12,375 nucleotides of DNA from NCBI GenBank assembly GCA_964517495.1, contig CAZFER010000115.1, positions 1 through 12,375 of the forward strand. Direction: 5' to 3'. The notes under the pieces were generated by a model, which was not told the origin of the DNA, did no database searches, and saw only the letters and a list, made by a program, of their open reading frames with translations. The translations under genes and the position numbers were made by a program. Positions 7,140 to 12,375 of this stretch are shown here, piece by piece. This DNA comes from CAZFER01 sp964517495 (GTDB taxonomy: Bacteria; Hinthialibacterota; Hinthialibacteria; Hinthialibacterales; Hinthialibacteraceae). Numbering within the stretch: the stretch's first letter is position 1; every line of letters begins with the position of its first letter.

Positions 7140-7881
7140 TCCCAAATCCAGCTGGCGAAACCACAAACGAATCCGCTTTATTAAAGGTTTCTATCAAACC
7201 CGCCATCTGCTGATAAATATAATTAATCGTTTTGAACAAAATGAAGCGATCACTCATACCCAAATCGATAACTTATTGGAAACCAATTTGCGTGAGTTGA
7301 AAGATCTCTCACATTTTCTTTATCGGCCTCAAAAAAAACGTCAAATCGATAAAGGGAATCAAAGATTATTTGACAAAATCCTTGGGACCCTATGGCATGA
7401 ATTGGATAAAGCCAGGGACAATATTCGTTTGTGCGAAGCGTATACTTCGCAGGAGATATTCGAAGAAGACCAGGCGTATCGTAATTTATCGCGATTGGAT
7501 AATCAAATACTGAGCTCAGCCAAAAAAGACTTGCCCCGCCAATTGCAGCGGGCGAAAAAACTAATGGCCGAATTGGTGCCGTTATTTGAAAAGATCTTTC
7601 CTATTTATAAGAATAACGAAGTGATTTTGCGAACCCTCTATTTTTCACGCCATGAATTGGACCGTTTATGTTCACCTTCCACAGTCAGGTATTTTTTCCC
7701 TTTGTTGCATGGTTCTGTGCCGGTGGGGTATTACTATTTAATTCGATCGCTGGCAGAGACCAAACATTTCGATTATGCGGACCAGGTGTTGAATGAGCTG
7801 CGTAATTGGGTAAAGCATGATCTCACGGGGAAAATGGTGCTTGAAGAAGCTGAGATTGAACTCAGAAAAAAACGTGGTTAG
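7120..7881 (+). CDS. Hypothetical basic helical cytoplasmic protein
   Basis: I do not recognise this 253-residue protein. It has no signal peptide or membrane segment, is rich in Arg, Lys, Glu and Leu, and looks almost entirely helical. The N-terminal half has amphipathic stretches around ITHTQIDNLLETNLRELKDL (44-63) and KARDNIRLCEAY (97-108). The C-terminal part (about 200-250) resembles a degenerate TPR pair, for example GYYYLIRSLAETKHFDYADQ (203-222). Its frame is open from TTG 7108, but ATG 7120 is the more ordinary start, which gives a 20-base overlap with the glycosyltransferase gene; the ribosome binding site is weak (AGACAGAG). The overlap indicates translational coupling, so a role alongside the GT9 enzyme is likely but undefined. 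Confidence 0.75.
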   Translation: MIQKFNDPKSSWRNHKRIRFIKGFYQTRHLLINIINRFEQNEAITHTQIDNLLETNLRELKDLSHFLYRPQKKRQIDKGNQRLFDKILGTLWHELDKARDNIRLCEAYTSQEIFEEDQAYRNLSRLDNQILSSAKKDLPRQLQRAKKLMAELVPLFEKIFPIYKNNEVILRTLYFSRHELDRLCSPSTVRYFFPLLHGSVPVGYYYLIRSLAETKHFDYADQVLNELRNWVKHDLTGKMVLEEAEIELRKKRG

Positions 7882-8061
7882 TTGTTCCCACCTTTTTGTG
7901 ATGTTTATTTCGATACATAAAAAACAAGTGATGTTTTTGTATTTTACATGCATTTAATCCCATGAACGATTACAATATGGAACGCCAAATAATGTATGAT
8001 TTTACTTTGTCTTGGTTGAGATAATTTGGCAATTCATGAGTAATAAGGATGGTGTATTATT

Positions 8062-8424
8062 GTGATTATGAAATTATTTAAACGGCAATCGAAATCAGAA
8101 GATGGTCATTATGGTCAATTACAATCCATCGAGGAATGCTTGCAAAAAAGCCAGGAAGAGCCTCAGTATATCTTAAAACACAGCACCACGTGCCCCATAT
8201 CCACCCGTGCGAAACAGGAAGTGGATGCCTTTTTATCGAAAAAGCAGATGCCCTTTTCGCTGGTGATTGTTCAAGAGCAGCGTCCCCTTTCCAATAAAAT
8301 TGCCTCTCATCTGAATGTGAAGCATGAGAGTCCGCAGGTGTTGCGTTTGCACGATCAAAAAGTTACCCATGTTTTTAATCATGGAGAAATCACCAAAAAG
8401 AATTTAGAATCTACCATAACATAG
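8062..8424 (+). CDS. Bacilliredoxin-like monothiol protein (BrxC/YtxJ family)
   Basis: A 120-residue thioredoxin-fold protein with the signature of the YtxJ/BrxC family: YILKHSTTCPIS (36-47) with a single active cysteine Cys44, then RPLSNKIASHLNVKHESPQ (74-92), followed by VLRLHDQKVTHVFNHGEIT (93-111). In Firmicutes these proteins remove bacillithiol from mixed disulfides, so this suggests bacillithiol or a related low-molecular-weight thiol here. No bshA, bshB or bshC gene is visible in the window. It is cytoplasmic, with no signal peptide. The GTG start at 8062 is preferred because GGTG and AAGGA lie 7-12 bases upstream; ATG 8068 is possible but too far from them. The next gene starts 37 bases after its stop, so co-transcription is likely. 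Confidence 0.82.
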   Translation: MIMKLFKRQSKSEDGHYGQLQSIEECLQKSQEEPQYILKHSTTCPISTRAKQEVDAFLSKKQMPFSLVIVQEQRPLSNKIASHLNVKHESPQVLRLHDQKVTHVFNHGEITKKNLESTIT

Positions 8425-8448
8425 GATATTGTTAATCATCCAAAAGAG

Positions 8449-8453
8449 GGAGG
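8449..8453 (+). promoter_or_regulatory. Strong ribosome binding site fixing the start at 8462
   Basis: GGAGG lies eight bases before ATG 8462. This decides against the longer in-frame TTG start at 8429, whose extra residues would hide the twin-arginine signal. Confidence 0.8.
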
Positions 8454-8461
8454 AATGCAGA

Positions 8462-9664
8462 ATGAAGACCCAGCAAAAAGATAACCGCCGAGCATTTCTT
8501 AAAGCATCAGCGACAGGAACGGTGGGCTTGATGCTTGTTAAGCCGGAATCTGTTTCGGGGGCGCCGGCCAATTCGAAAATTGAAGTGGGGATCATGGGAT
8601 GCGGTGGCCGTGGTAATTTTGTGGCCCGCAAGTATCAGGAAAACGCGCCGGATGATATTCAGGTCGTTGCGATTCAGGATTATTTTGCCGATCGTTTAAC
8701 GGTGATGCAGGATCGGTTTGATGTCCCCAAATCTCGTTCTTATCTAGGGATTGATGCTTATGGTGAGTTGATTGATTCTGGGGTGGATGCTTTGGCGATT
8801 ACCAGCCCACCTTATTTTCATCCCCCGCAAGTGGAAGCCGCGGTAAAGGCTGGCAAGCATGTCTGGTTGGCCAAGCCGGTGGCGGTTGATGTTCCAGGCT
8901 GCCAGAGCATCCTTGAGAGTTCACAGAAAGCCAAGGGAAATTTAACCTTCCTGGTCGATTTTCAAACCCGCAATAGTGATCACTTCAAGGAAGTCACCAA
9001 ACGTGTCCATGATGGTGATATTGGAAAACTCGTTTTAGGCCATGTGTATTATCATGCCGGGCGATTAGGGGTAAAGAAGAAAGCGGGGATGTCAGACGAC
9101 GAGTTTCGCCTGCGCAATTGGGTATTCGACATCCAACTGTCGGGCGATATTATTGTCGAGCAGAATGTGCATGTACTTGATGTGGCTAACTGGTATAACG
9201 GAACTCATCCCATCAAAGCGGAAGGGGCAGGTGGCCGTGAAGCCCGCACGGATGTGGGGGATTGTTGGGACCACTTTGTAGTTACGTATTGGTACCCGGA
9301 TGAAGTGAAAGTTGATTTTAGTTCGGCCCAATTCACCAAAGGTTACAGTGATCTTTGTATCCGCATGTATGGTTCAAAAGGGACAGCTGATTCACATTAT
9401 AATGGGCCGGTAAAGATCACGGGTGATAATGCCTGGCCAGGGACGGATCATGATGATACCTGGAACAATGGTGTTAACAATAATGTCAGTGATTTTGTCA
9501 AATCCATTCGTGGTGAAATTGATTTGATCAATCATGGTGACTATGCCGTGGAAAGTACCTTGACGGGGGTATTGGGGCGTATGGCGGCCTACCGTGGTGA
9601 AGAGGTAACCTGGGATCAGATGATGCAGGAAAAACGGCGTTTTGAAGTGGAACTTAATCTTTGA
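8462..9664 (+). CDS. Tat-exported Gfo/Idh/MocA family oxidoreductase
   Basis: A 400-residue NAD(P)-dependent oxidoreductase of the Gfo/Idh/MocA family, which acts on sugars or cyclitols. A twin-arginine signal (RRAFLK at 9-14, hydrophobic stretch to about 34) predicts folded export to the periplasm with cofactor bound. The Rossmann fold shows VGIMGCGGRG (42-51). The family's EKP lysine motif appears as AKPVAVD (137-143), with Ala instead of Glu and the lysine kept. The substrate-binding half includes RLRNWVFDIQLSGDIIVEQN (216-235) followed by VHVLDVANW, with His237 and Asp240 in the usual catalytic positions. Length is normal for the exported subfamily common in Bacteroidetes and Planctomycetes. 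It follows the bacilliredoxin-like gene closely, though no functional link is obvious. The substrate is unknown. Confidence 0.88.
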   Translation: MKTQQKDNRRAFLKASATGTVGLMLVKPESVSGAPANSKIEVGIMGCGGRGNFVARKYQENAPDDIQVVAIQDYFADRLTVMQDRFDVPKSRSYLGIDAYGELIDSGVDALAITSPPYFHPPQVEAAVKAGKHVWLAKPVAVDVPGCQSILESSQKAKGNLTFLVDFQTRNSDHFKEVTKRVHDGDIGKLVLGHVYYHAGRLGVKKKAGMSDDEFRLRNWVFDIQLSGDIIVEQNVHVLDVANWYNGTHPIKAEGAGGREARTDVGDCWDHFVVTYWYPDEVKVDFSSAQFTKGYSDLCIRMYGSKGTADSHYNGPVKITGDNAWPGTDHDDTWNNGVNNNVSDFVKSIRGEIDLINHGDYAVESTLTGVLGRMAAYRGEEVTWDQMMQEKRRFEVELNL

Positions 9665-9673
9665 AAACGATTA

Positions 9674-9722
9674 AATAACGGTTAAAAGGGTTACGAACTA
9701 ATTCAAGCCGCCTTCCGTTATT
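9674..9722 (+). terminator. Possible terminator hairpin after the oxidoreductase gene
   Basis: AATAACGG (9674-9681) and AAGG (9686-9689) pair with CCTT and CCGTTATT (9711-9722), giving 12 base pairs with a four-base bulge and a loop of about 21 bases. A weak T-rich stretch (CTTTTGATTT) follows. It begins 10 bases after the stop, where a terminator is expected, but the loop is large and the T-tract poor. Confidence 0.35.
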
Positions 9723-9801
9723 CGATCTTTTGATTTAAAGTGAGTTGTTTAGGATTAGTAAATGCATTTAATGTGGGGTATGTGGTCAGCTAAATGAAGT
9801 A

Positions 9802-9842
9802 CCATTCCCCTCCCAAGACGGGGAGTGGCTAGGGGAGGGTTG
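9802..9842 (+). repeat. Short palindromic intergenic repeat, copy B
   Basis: It matches copy A (5035-5076) through CCATTCCCC, CCCAAG and the tail GGCTAGGGGAGGGTTGA, with substitutions in the loop. GGTCAGC precedes both copies by a similar distance. Its own hairpin is CTCCC-AAGACG-GGGAG. It faces copy C across a 25-base AT-rich spacer. Confidence 0.8.
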
Positions 9843-9867
9843 ATAAGATAACATTAAGTAAAAACCA

Positions 9868-9910
9868 TTAACCCCTTCCTAACCACCTCCATTTCATTGG
9901 GGGAGGAATA
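9868..9910 (-). repeat. Short palindromic intergenic repeat, copy C, inverted relative to copy B
   Basis: Read on the minus strand it begins TATTCCTCCCCCAAT and ends GGTTAGGAAGGGGTTAA, aligning with copies A and B but more diverged. Copies B and C together form an imperfect inverted repeat from about 9802 to 9910, the arrangement seen in REP doublets (REPINs) or small inverted-repeat mobile elements. No transposase is present in the window. Confidence 0.65.
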
Positions 9911-9961
9911 GTGGGATCGCATAAAAGTTTTTAACTCCATTTCTACTTTATAAGGCTGGCA

Positions 9962-9970
9962 TGTTACAAT
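9962..9970 (+). promoter_or_regulatory. Possible extended -10 promoter for the VWA/OmpA lipoprotein
   Basis: TGTTACAAT fits the extended -10 consensus TGnTATAAT with one mismatch, about 74 bases before the start at 10044. No good -35 is present upstream, which extended -10 promoters can tolerate. The assignment is by eye only. Confidence 0.3.
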
Positions 9971-10030
9971 GTAAGTAAATTGATTAGTAATAAATTTAAT
10001 GAAAACGTTGGAATCGAACTCATTGGAGAA

Positions 10031-10036
10031 AAGGAG
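10031..10036 (+). promoter_or_regulatory. Ribosome binding site fixing the start at 10044
   Basis: AAGGAG lies seven bases before ATG 10044 and four before ATG 10041. It excludes the in-frame ATG at 9999, which would put 15 extra polar residues ahead of the lipoprotein signal. Confidence 0.75.
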
Positions 10037-10043
10037 AACGATG

Positions 10044-11171
10044 ATGAAAAAGTGGATGCCCTTTCTAATTATTCCGGTCTTTGTTATTGGGTGTGGGACG
10101 TTGCAAGTTCCGTATAAAGAGCCCTTAGCGCTTCAACCGGTTGTTCCTCAAAAGGGAGAGAAGGTTGATGTTGAGCAGGTTATTATTCTTGTTGACTCGT
10201 CTCTCTCGATGGGAAAGGAAGAGAAGTTTTCGACGGCAAAATCAATCGTTGAATCGTTGGTGGCTGGCATGCCTGATGGAAGTTATGGTACCGGCCTGAT
10301 TTTATTTAGTGGAGAAAAAACCAGTGTTGAATCGATGAATTCGTTCAATCGAAGTTCATTGGCTTCAATCGCGAAGGAACTTCCATACTTGGGTGGAAGC
10401 ACTCCACTGGAAAACAGCCTTAATGCCGCTCAGGATATTTTGAGCGGGAAGAGTGGGAAAGCAGCGGTTATATTGTTGAGTGATGGTTTGCCCACTCATA
10501 CCCGTCGGGCGATGAATGCCGCTGAAAATTTGGTTTCATCGTATCAGGATGAAATTTGTTTACACACGATTCAGGTTGGCGATTCTGAAAAGGGTAAAAT
10601 GTTCCTGCAGGATGTCGCTAAACTTACAGTGTGTGGCGATTTCCGTAAAGATGATTCCATTAATCAGGCCTCCAGTATGGTAGAGTTTATTCGTCACGTC
10701 TTTTTCGGACCTGCGCCGATTGTTGAAGAAGTAGAAGAGGTGGTTGAAGAGAAAGACAGTGATGGTGATGGCGTGGTTGATTCGAAAGATGAATGTCCGG
10801 GTACACCGAAAGGTGCCAGTGTTGATGCGCGTGGATGCTGGATTATTCCAGGTGTGACTTTTGATTTCGATAAGGCTGTCATTCGTGAGGAATTTTATGA
10901 TGAACTGGATGATGTCGCCGATGTATTGAGGCAAAATGATGATCTTCGATTTTATCTTGACGGTCATACCGATTCACGAGGAACAGAAGACTATAACATG
11001 GCGTTATCCTTGCGTAGGGCTAATGCGGTGAAAGAATACCTGGTAAGCAAGGGTGTTGATGCGGATCAATTGGAAGTGCGTGGTTTTGGTGAAACCAAAC
11101 CAGTACGTCCTAACGACACGGAAGAGAACATGGCCATGAATCGTCGAACGGAGTTGAATGTGATTCAGTAA
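10044..11171 (+). CDS. Outer-membrane lipoprotein with VWA, thrombospondin type-3-like and OmpA domains
   Basis: A 375-residue envelope lipoprotein. The signal peptide ends in a lipobox VIGC with Cys17 as the lipidated residue. A von Willebrand A domain (about 45-220) has an intact metal-ion-dependent adhesion site: DSSLS (51-55), Thr120 in GGSTP, and Asp147 in LLSDG. An acidic linker (226-237) leads to a calcium-binding thrombospondin type-3-like repeat, DSDGDGVVDSKDECPG (238-253), with Cys251 and Cys265 possibly disulfide-bonded. The OmpA C-terminal domain (271-375) carries GHTDSRGTEDYN (307-318), with Asp310 and LRRA (323-326) matching the peptidoglycan diaminopimelate-binding residues. 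It should tether the outer membrane to the cell wall while the VWA domain binds a protein partner. It is monocistronic, closed by a strong terminator. The partner is unknown. Confidence 0.9.
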   Translation: MKKWMPFLIIPVFVIGCGTLQVPYKEPLALQPVVPQKGEKVDVEQVIILVDSSLSMGKEEKFSTAKSIVESLVAGMPDGSYGTGLILFSGEKTSVESMNSFNRSSLASIAKELPYLGGSTPLENSLNAAQDILSGKSGKAAVILLSDGLPTHTRRAMNAAENLVSSYQDEICLHTIQVGDSEKGKMFLQDVAKLTVCGDFRKDDSINQASSMVEFIRHVFFGPAPIVEEVEEVVEEKDSDGDGVVDSKDECPGTPKGASVDARGCWIIPGVTFDFDKAVIREEFYDELDDVADVLRQNDDLRFYLDGHTDSRGTEDYNMALSLRRANAVKEYLVSKGVDADQLEVRGFGETKPVRPNDTEENMAMNRRTELNVIQ

Positions 11172-11198
11172 ATCTGAATTAATAATCCAAATTTGCTT

Positions 11199-11237
11199 AA
11201 AACAGGCAGGTTCTCAGTTGACCTGCCTGTTTTTTTT
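11199..11237 (+). terminator. Strong intrinsic terminator
   Basis: A perfect stem AAACAGGCAGGT (11200-11211) pairs with ACCTGCCTGTTT (11221-11232) around a nine-base loop, with a run of eight T from 11230. It lies 28 bases after the lipoprotein stop. The A-run before the stem is short, so it mainly serves the plus strand. Confidence 0.95.
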
Positions 11238-11310
11238 GATCCTGAAAGCGATGCATATCCTACCTTTAAACGGGGTTATCTTAATGATGTGCCAAGGAAA
11301 GCTCCTTGAG

Positions 11311-12072
11311 TTATGTTAGCAAATGCAGGTAAATCATTAGCTCAACGGTTGCGATTAGATTCATTAAGAAATGAAGTATTAATGGAATATAAATTGAATT
11401 TGTCTTTATGAATGCCCCACCCAGGATTATCCCTGTAATGAAGATATGAACCAAGGCGATAAGTTCGTATTGTGTGTGCATTAATGTCCATATAACGGAT
11501 GTTAGAATAATAGCCCCACCGGTTCCAAGCCATGAATAACGGAGCCCTTGCAGTAAAAATCCACGAATAAATAATTCTTCCACCAACGGAGCCATGACTA
11601 GAAGGGCGAAAAGTAAGAGGGGAACAGAACCAGCGCTTAAGTAAGTTTCAATCATAAAAGGTGAAAAAATAGAATGACCGCTTGAGTATAAAACGAGATC
11701 AGATGCGGCGATGAAAGCGATGAGGATTAATGACCATACCCATAGTTCGCGCAAGGTGAATTGCTTGAAGCCCATATAGTCGTCAAGCGATATTTCTTTG
11801 CGCAACCAGGCGAAAAAGAGAATGATGGGTATGATGATGACTCCACCAATGATGGTCATTACTGCCAAACAAAAACCGTTGTTTTCTAATTTTTCAATTT
11901 GTGCAACAAATTGGTCAAAATCTTCTATGGGGCCATTAATAGCGATAATGATAATGACTGCTAACTGGATTAGGATGAAGATTACACCGATGATAAACGA
12001 GAATCCCACCGTTGCCCAAAAGCCCCAGGGTTTTGCTTGTGTTTCGATCGATTGGGGTTGTTGTTCATTCAT
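11311..12072 (-). CDS. CPBP (Abi/CAAX-like) family intramembrane metalloprotease
   Basis: A 253-residue polytopic membrane protein of the CPBP family, glutamate-type intramembrane proteases related to the Rce1 CAAX protease. Hydrophobic segments lie near 20-46, 68-90, 110-130, 148-163, 184-198, 205-222 and 226-250. The three family motifs are intact: EELFIRG (165-171, with Glu165/166 and Arg170), the aromatic-xxx-His motif WTLMH (195-199, His199), and HFLMN (234-238, His234 and Asn238). Bacterial members act in protein processing, peptide or bacteriocin self-immunity, or stress responses; nothing here tells which. A longer reading from TTG 12087 is possible, but ATG 12072 has GGAGG eight bases upstream, while the TTG itself overlaps that site. 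It converges with the lipoprotein gene. Confidence 0.88.
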   Translation of the reverse strand: MNEQQPQSIETQAKPWGFWATVGFSFIIGVIFILIQLAVIIIIAINGPIEDFDQFVAQIEKLENNGFCLAVMTIIGGVIIIPIILFFAWLRKEISLDDYMGFKQFTLRELWVWSLILIAFIAASDLVLYSSGHSIFSPFMIETYLSAGSVPLLLFALLVMAPLVEELFIRGFLLQGLRYSWLGTGGAIILTSVIWTLMHTQYELIALVHIFITGIILGGAFIKTNSIYIPLILHFLMNLIATVELMIYLHLLT

Positions 12073-12080
12073 TCTATCAT

Positions 12081-12085
12081 CCTCC
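12081..12085 (-). promoter_or_regulatory. Ribosome binding site fixing the protease start at 12072
   Basis: On the minus strand GGAGG stands eight bases before ATG 12072. It overlaps the codons after the TTG at 12087, which therefore cannot be its target. Confidence 0.8.
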
Positions 12086-12107
12086 AAAGATTTGAATGTT
12101 ATGGAAT

Positions 12108-12116
12108 CTTATACCA
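12108..12116 (-). promoter_or_regulatory. Possible extended -10 promoter for the CPBP protease
   Basis: On the minus strand TGGTATAAG matches TGnTATAAT at all but the last base, about 36 bases before the start codon. A consensus TTGACA (12158-12163, minus strand) lies 44 bases further upstream, too far to pair with it. Confidence 0.35.
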
Positions 12117-12375
12117 CGAAAAGGATAAAGACATAGGTTGGCCACGCCGATTTTGGTTGTCAAAATAGGGATAGGTATGCCTTATTGATTTAAATTGTGG
12201 CAGATATGGCCTTTCAGGCAGCACCGCCATTCGGGCAGACACGCAGGTCAGTCCCTACGACAAGCATGGATTCAAAGTTTGCATTGATGAGTCGAAAAAC
12301 GTGACCCATCCACGAATTTGGTTTATTGCATTTTTTTCGGGGCGCCCCGGTTTTTAATTCGGGGGGTGCCGTCGA
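12117..12375. other. Gene-free right end with decayed palindromes
   Basis: No open frame of note or RNA gene was found. A degraded palindrome lies at 12233-12255: GGGCAGAC, loop ACGCAG, GTCAGTCCC. A perfect 12-bp palindrome, CGGGGCGCCCCG, lies at 12338-12349. GGCGCCCC (12341-12348) can also pair with GGGGTGCC (12363-12370) with one G-T pair. These two pairings are mutually exclusive. The latter element may continue past the window edge. Confidence 0.5.

Larger units (their letters stand above)
9665..10043. other. 379-base intergenic region: hairpin, paired repeats and probable promoter
   Basis: There is no gene here. From left to right it holds a hairpin just after the oxidoreductase stop, two inverted copies of a palindromic repeat, a possible extended -10 element and a strong ribosome binding site. 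Each is listed separately. The stretch 9728-9783 shows nothing I can identify. Confidence 0.7.

Noticed and set aside
10560..10967. 135-residue minus-strand open frame
   Set aside because: It lies wholly inside the VWA/OmpA lipoprotein gene, whose conserved motifs fix the plus-strand frame; the antisense frame has no recognisable features.
11798..12136. 112-residue plus-strand open frame
   Set aside because: It is a methionine- and lysine-rich antisense shadow of the membrane segments of the CPBP protease.
12338..12355. Terminator formed by CGGGGCGCCCCG followed by five T
   Set aside because: The palindrome leaves at most a four-base stem with a GCGC loop, and no gene ends nearby on the plus strand.

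Overview
This window reads as a chromosomal segment of an uncultured, diderm (Gram-negative-type) bacterium. A lipoprotein with an OmpA-type peptidoglycan-binding domain, a heptosyltransferase-like GT9 enzyme and a Tat-exported Gfo/Idh/MocA oxidoreductase all point to an outer membrane. The coding sequence is moderately AT-rich, ribosome binding sites are purine-rich, and intergenic spaces carry several repeat families. A bacilliredoxin-like protein (BrxC/YtxJ family) suggests bacillithiol-type thiol chemistry. The mix would fit FCB/PVC-like or candidate-phylum bacteria, but the sequence alone does not settle the phylum. No rRNA, tRNA, CRISPR array, transposase or phage gene was seen.

Layout. 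Positions 1-211 are the end of a GC-rich 39-bp tandem array that alternates as a 78-bp higher-order unit and runs off the left edge. A diverged inverted copy of its core lies at 293-320. A large GT39/ArnT-like membrane glycosyltransferase follows on the minus strand (361-2655). It is divergent from a membrane-anchored sensor phosphatase (2870-4951: Cache-like sensor, HAMP, coiled coil, SpoIIE/PP2C). A short palindromic intergenic repeat (5035-5076) separates this from a tight three-gene operon (5137-7881): an exported thioredoxin-fold protein without CxxC and with TPR-like helices, a GT9 glycosyltransferase with an N-terminal cysteine cluster, and an unrecognised helical protein. The first two genes overlap as TGATG, and the last two overlap by 20 bases.

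Next come a BrxC-like protein (8062-8424) and a Tat-exported Gfo/Idh/MocA oxidoreductase (8462-9664), 37 bases apart and probably co-transcribed. The following 379-base gap holds a pair of inverted copies of the same repeat family seen at 5035. Then comes an outer-membrane lipoprotein (10044-11171) combining a von Willebrand A domain, a calcium-binding thrombospondin type-3-like linker and an OmpA C-terminal domain, ended by a textbook intrinsic terminator. A CPBP (Abi/CAAX-like) intramembrane protease is on the minus strand (11311-12072). The last 300 bases hold no gene, only decayed-looking palindromes.

Most genes are recognisable housekeeping or envelope functions (surface glycan synthesis, envelope sensing, periplasmic redox or sugar chemistry, envelope anchoring). 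No complete novel system could be demonstrated. The least explained parts are the 5137-7881 operon and the two intergenic repeat families. Several starts were moved from the longest open frame to an internal ATG with a better ribosome binding site; the reason is given in each entry.
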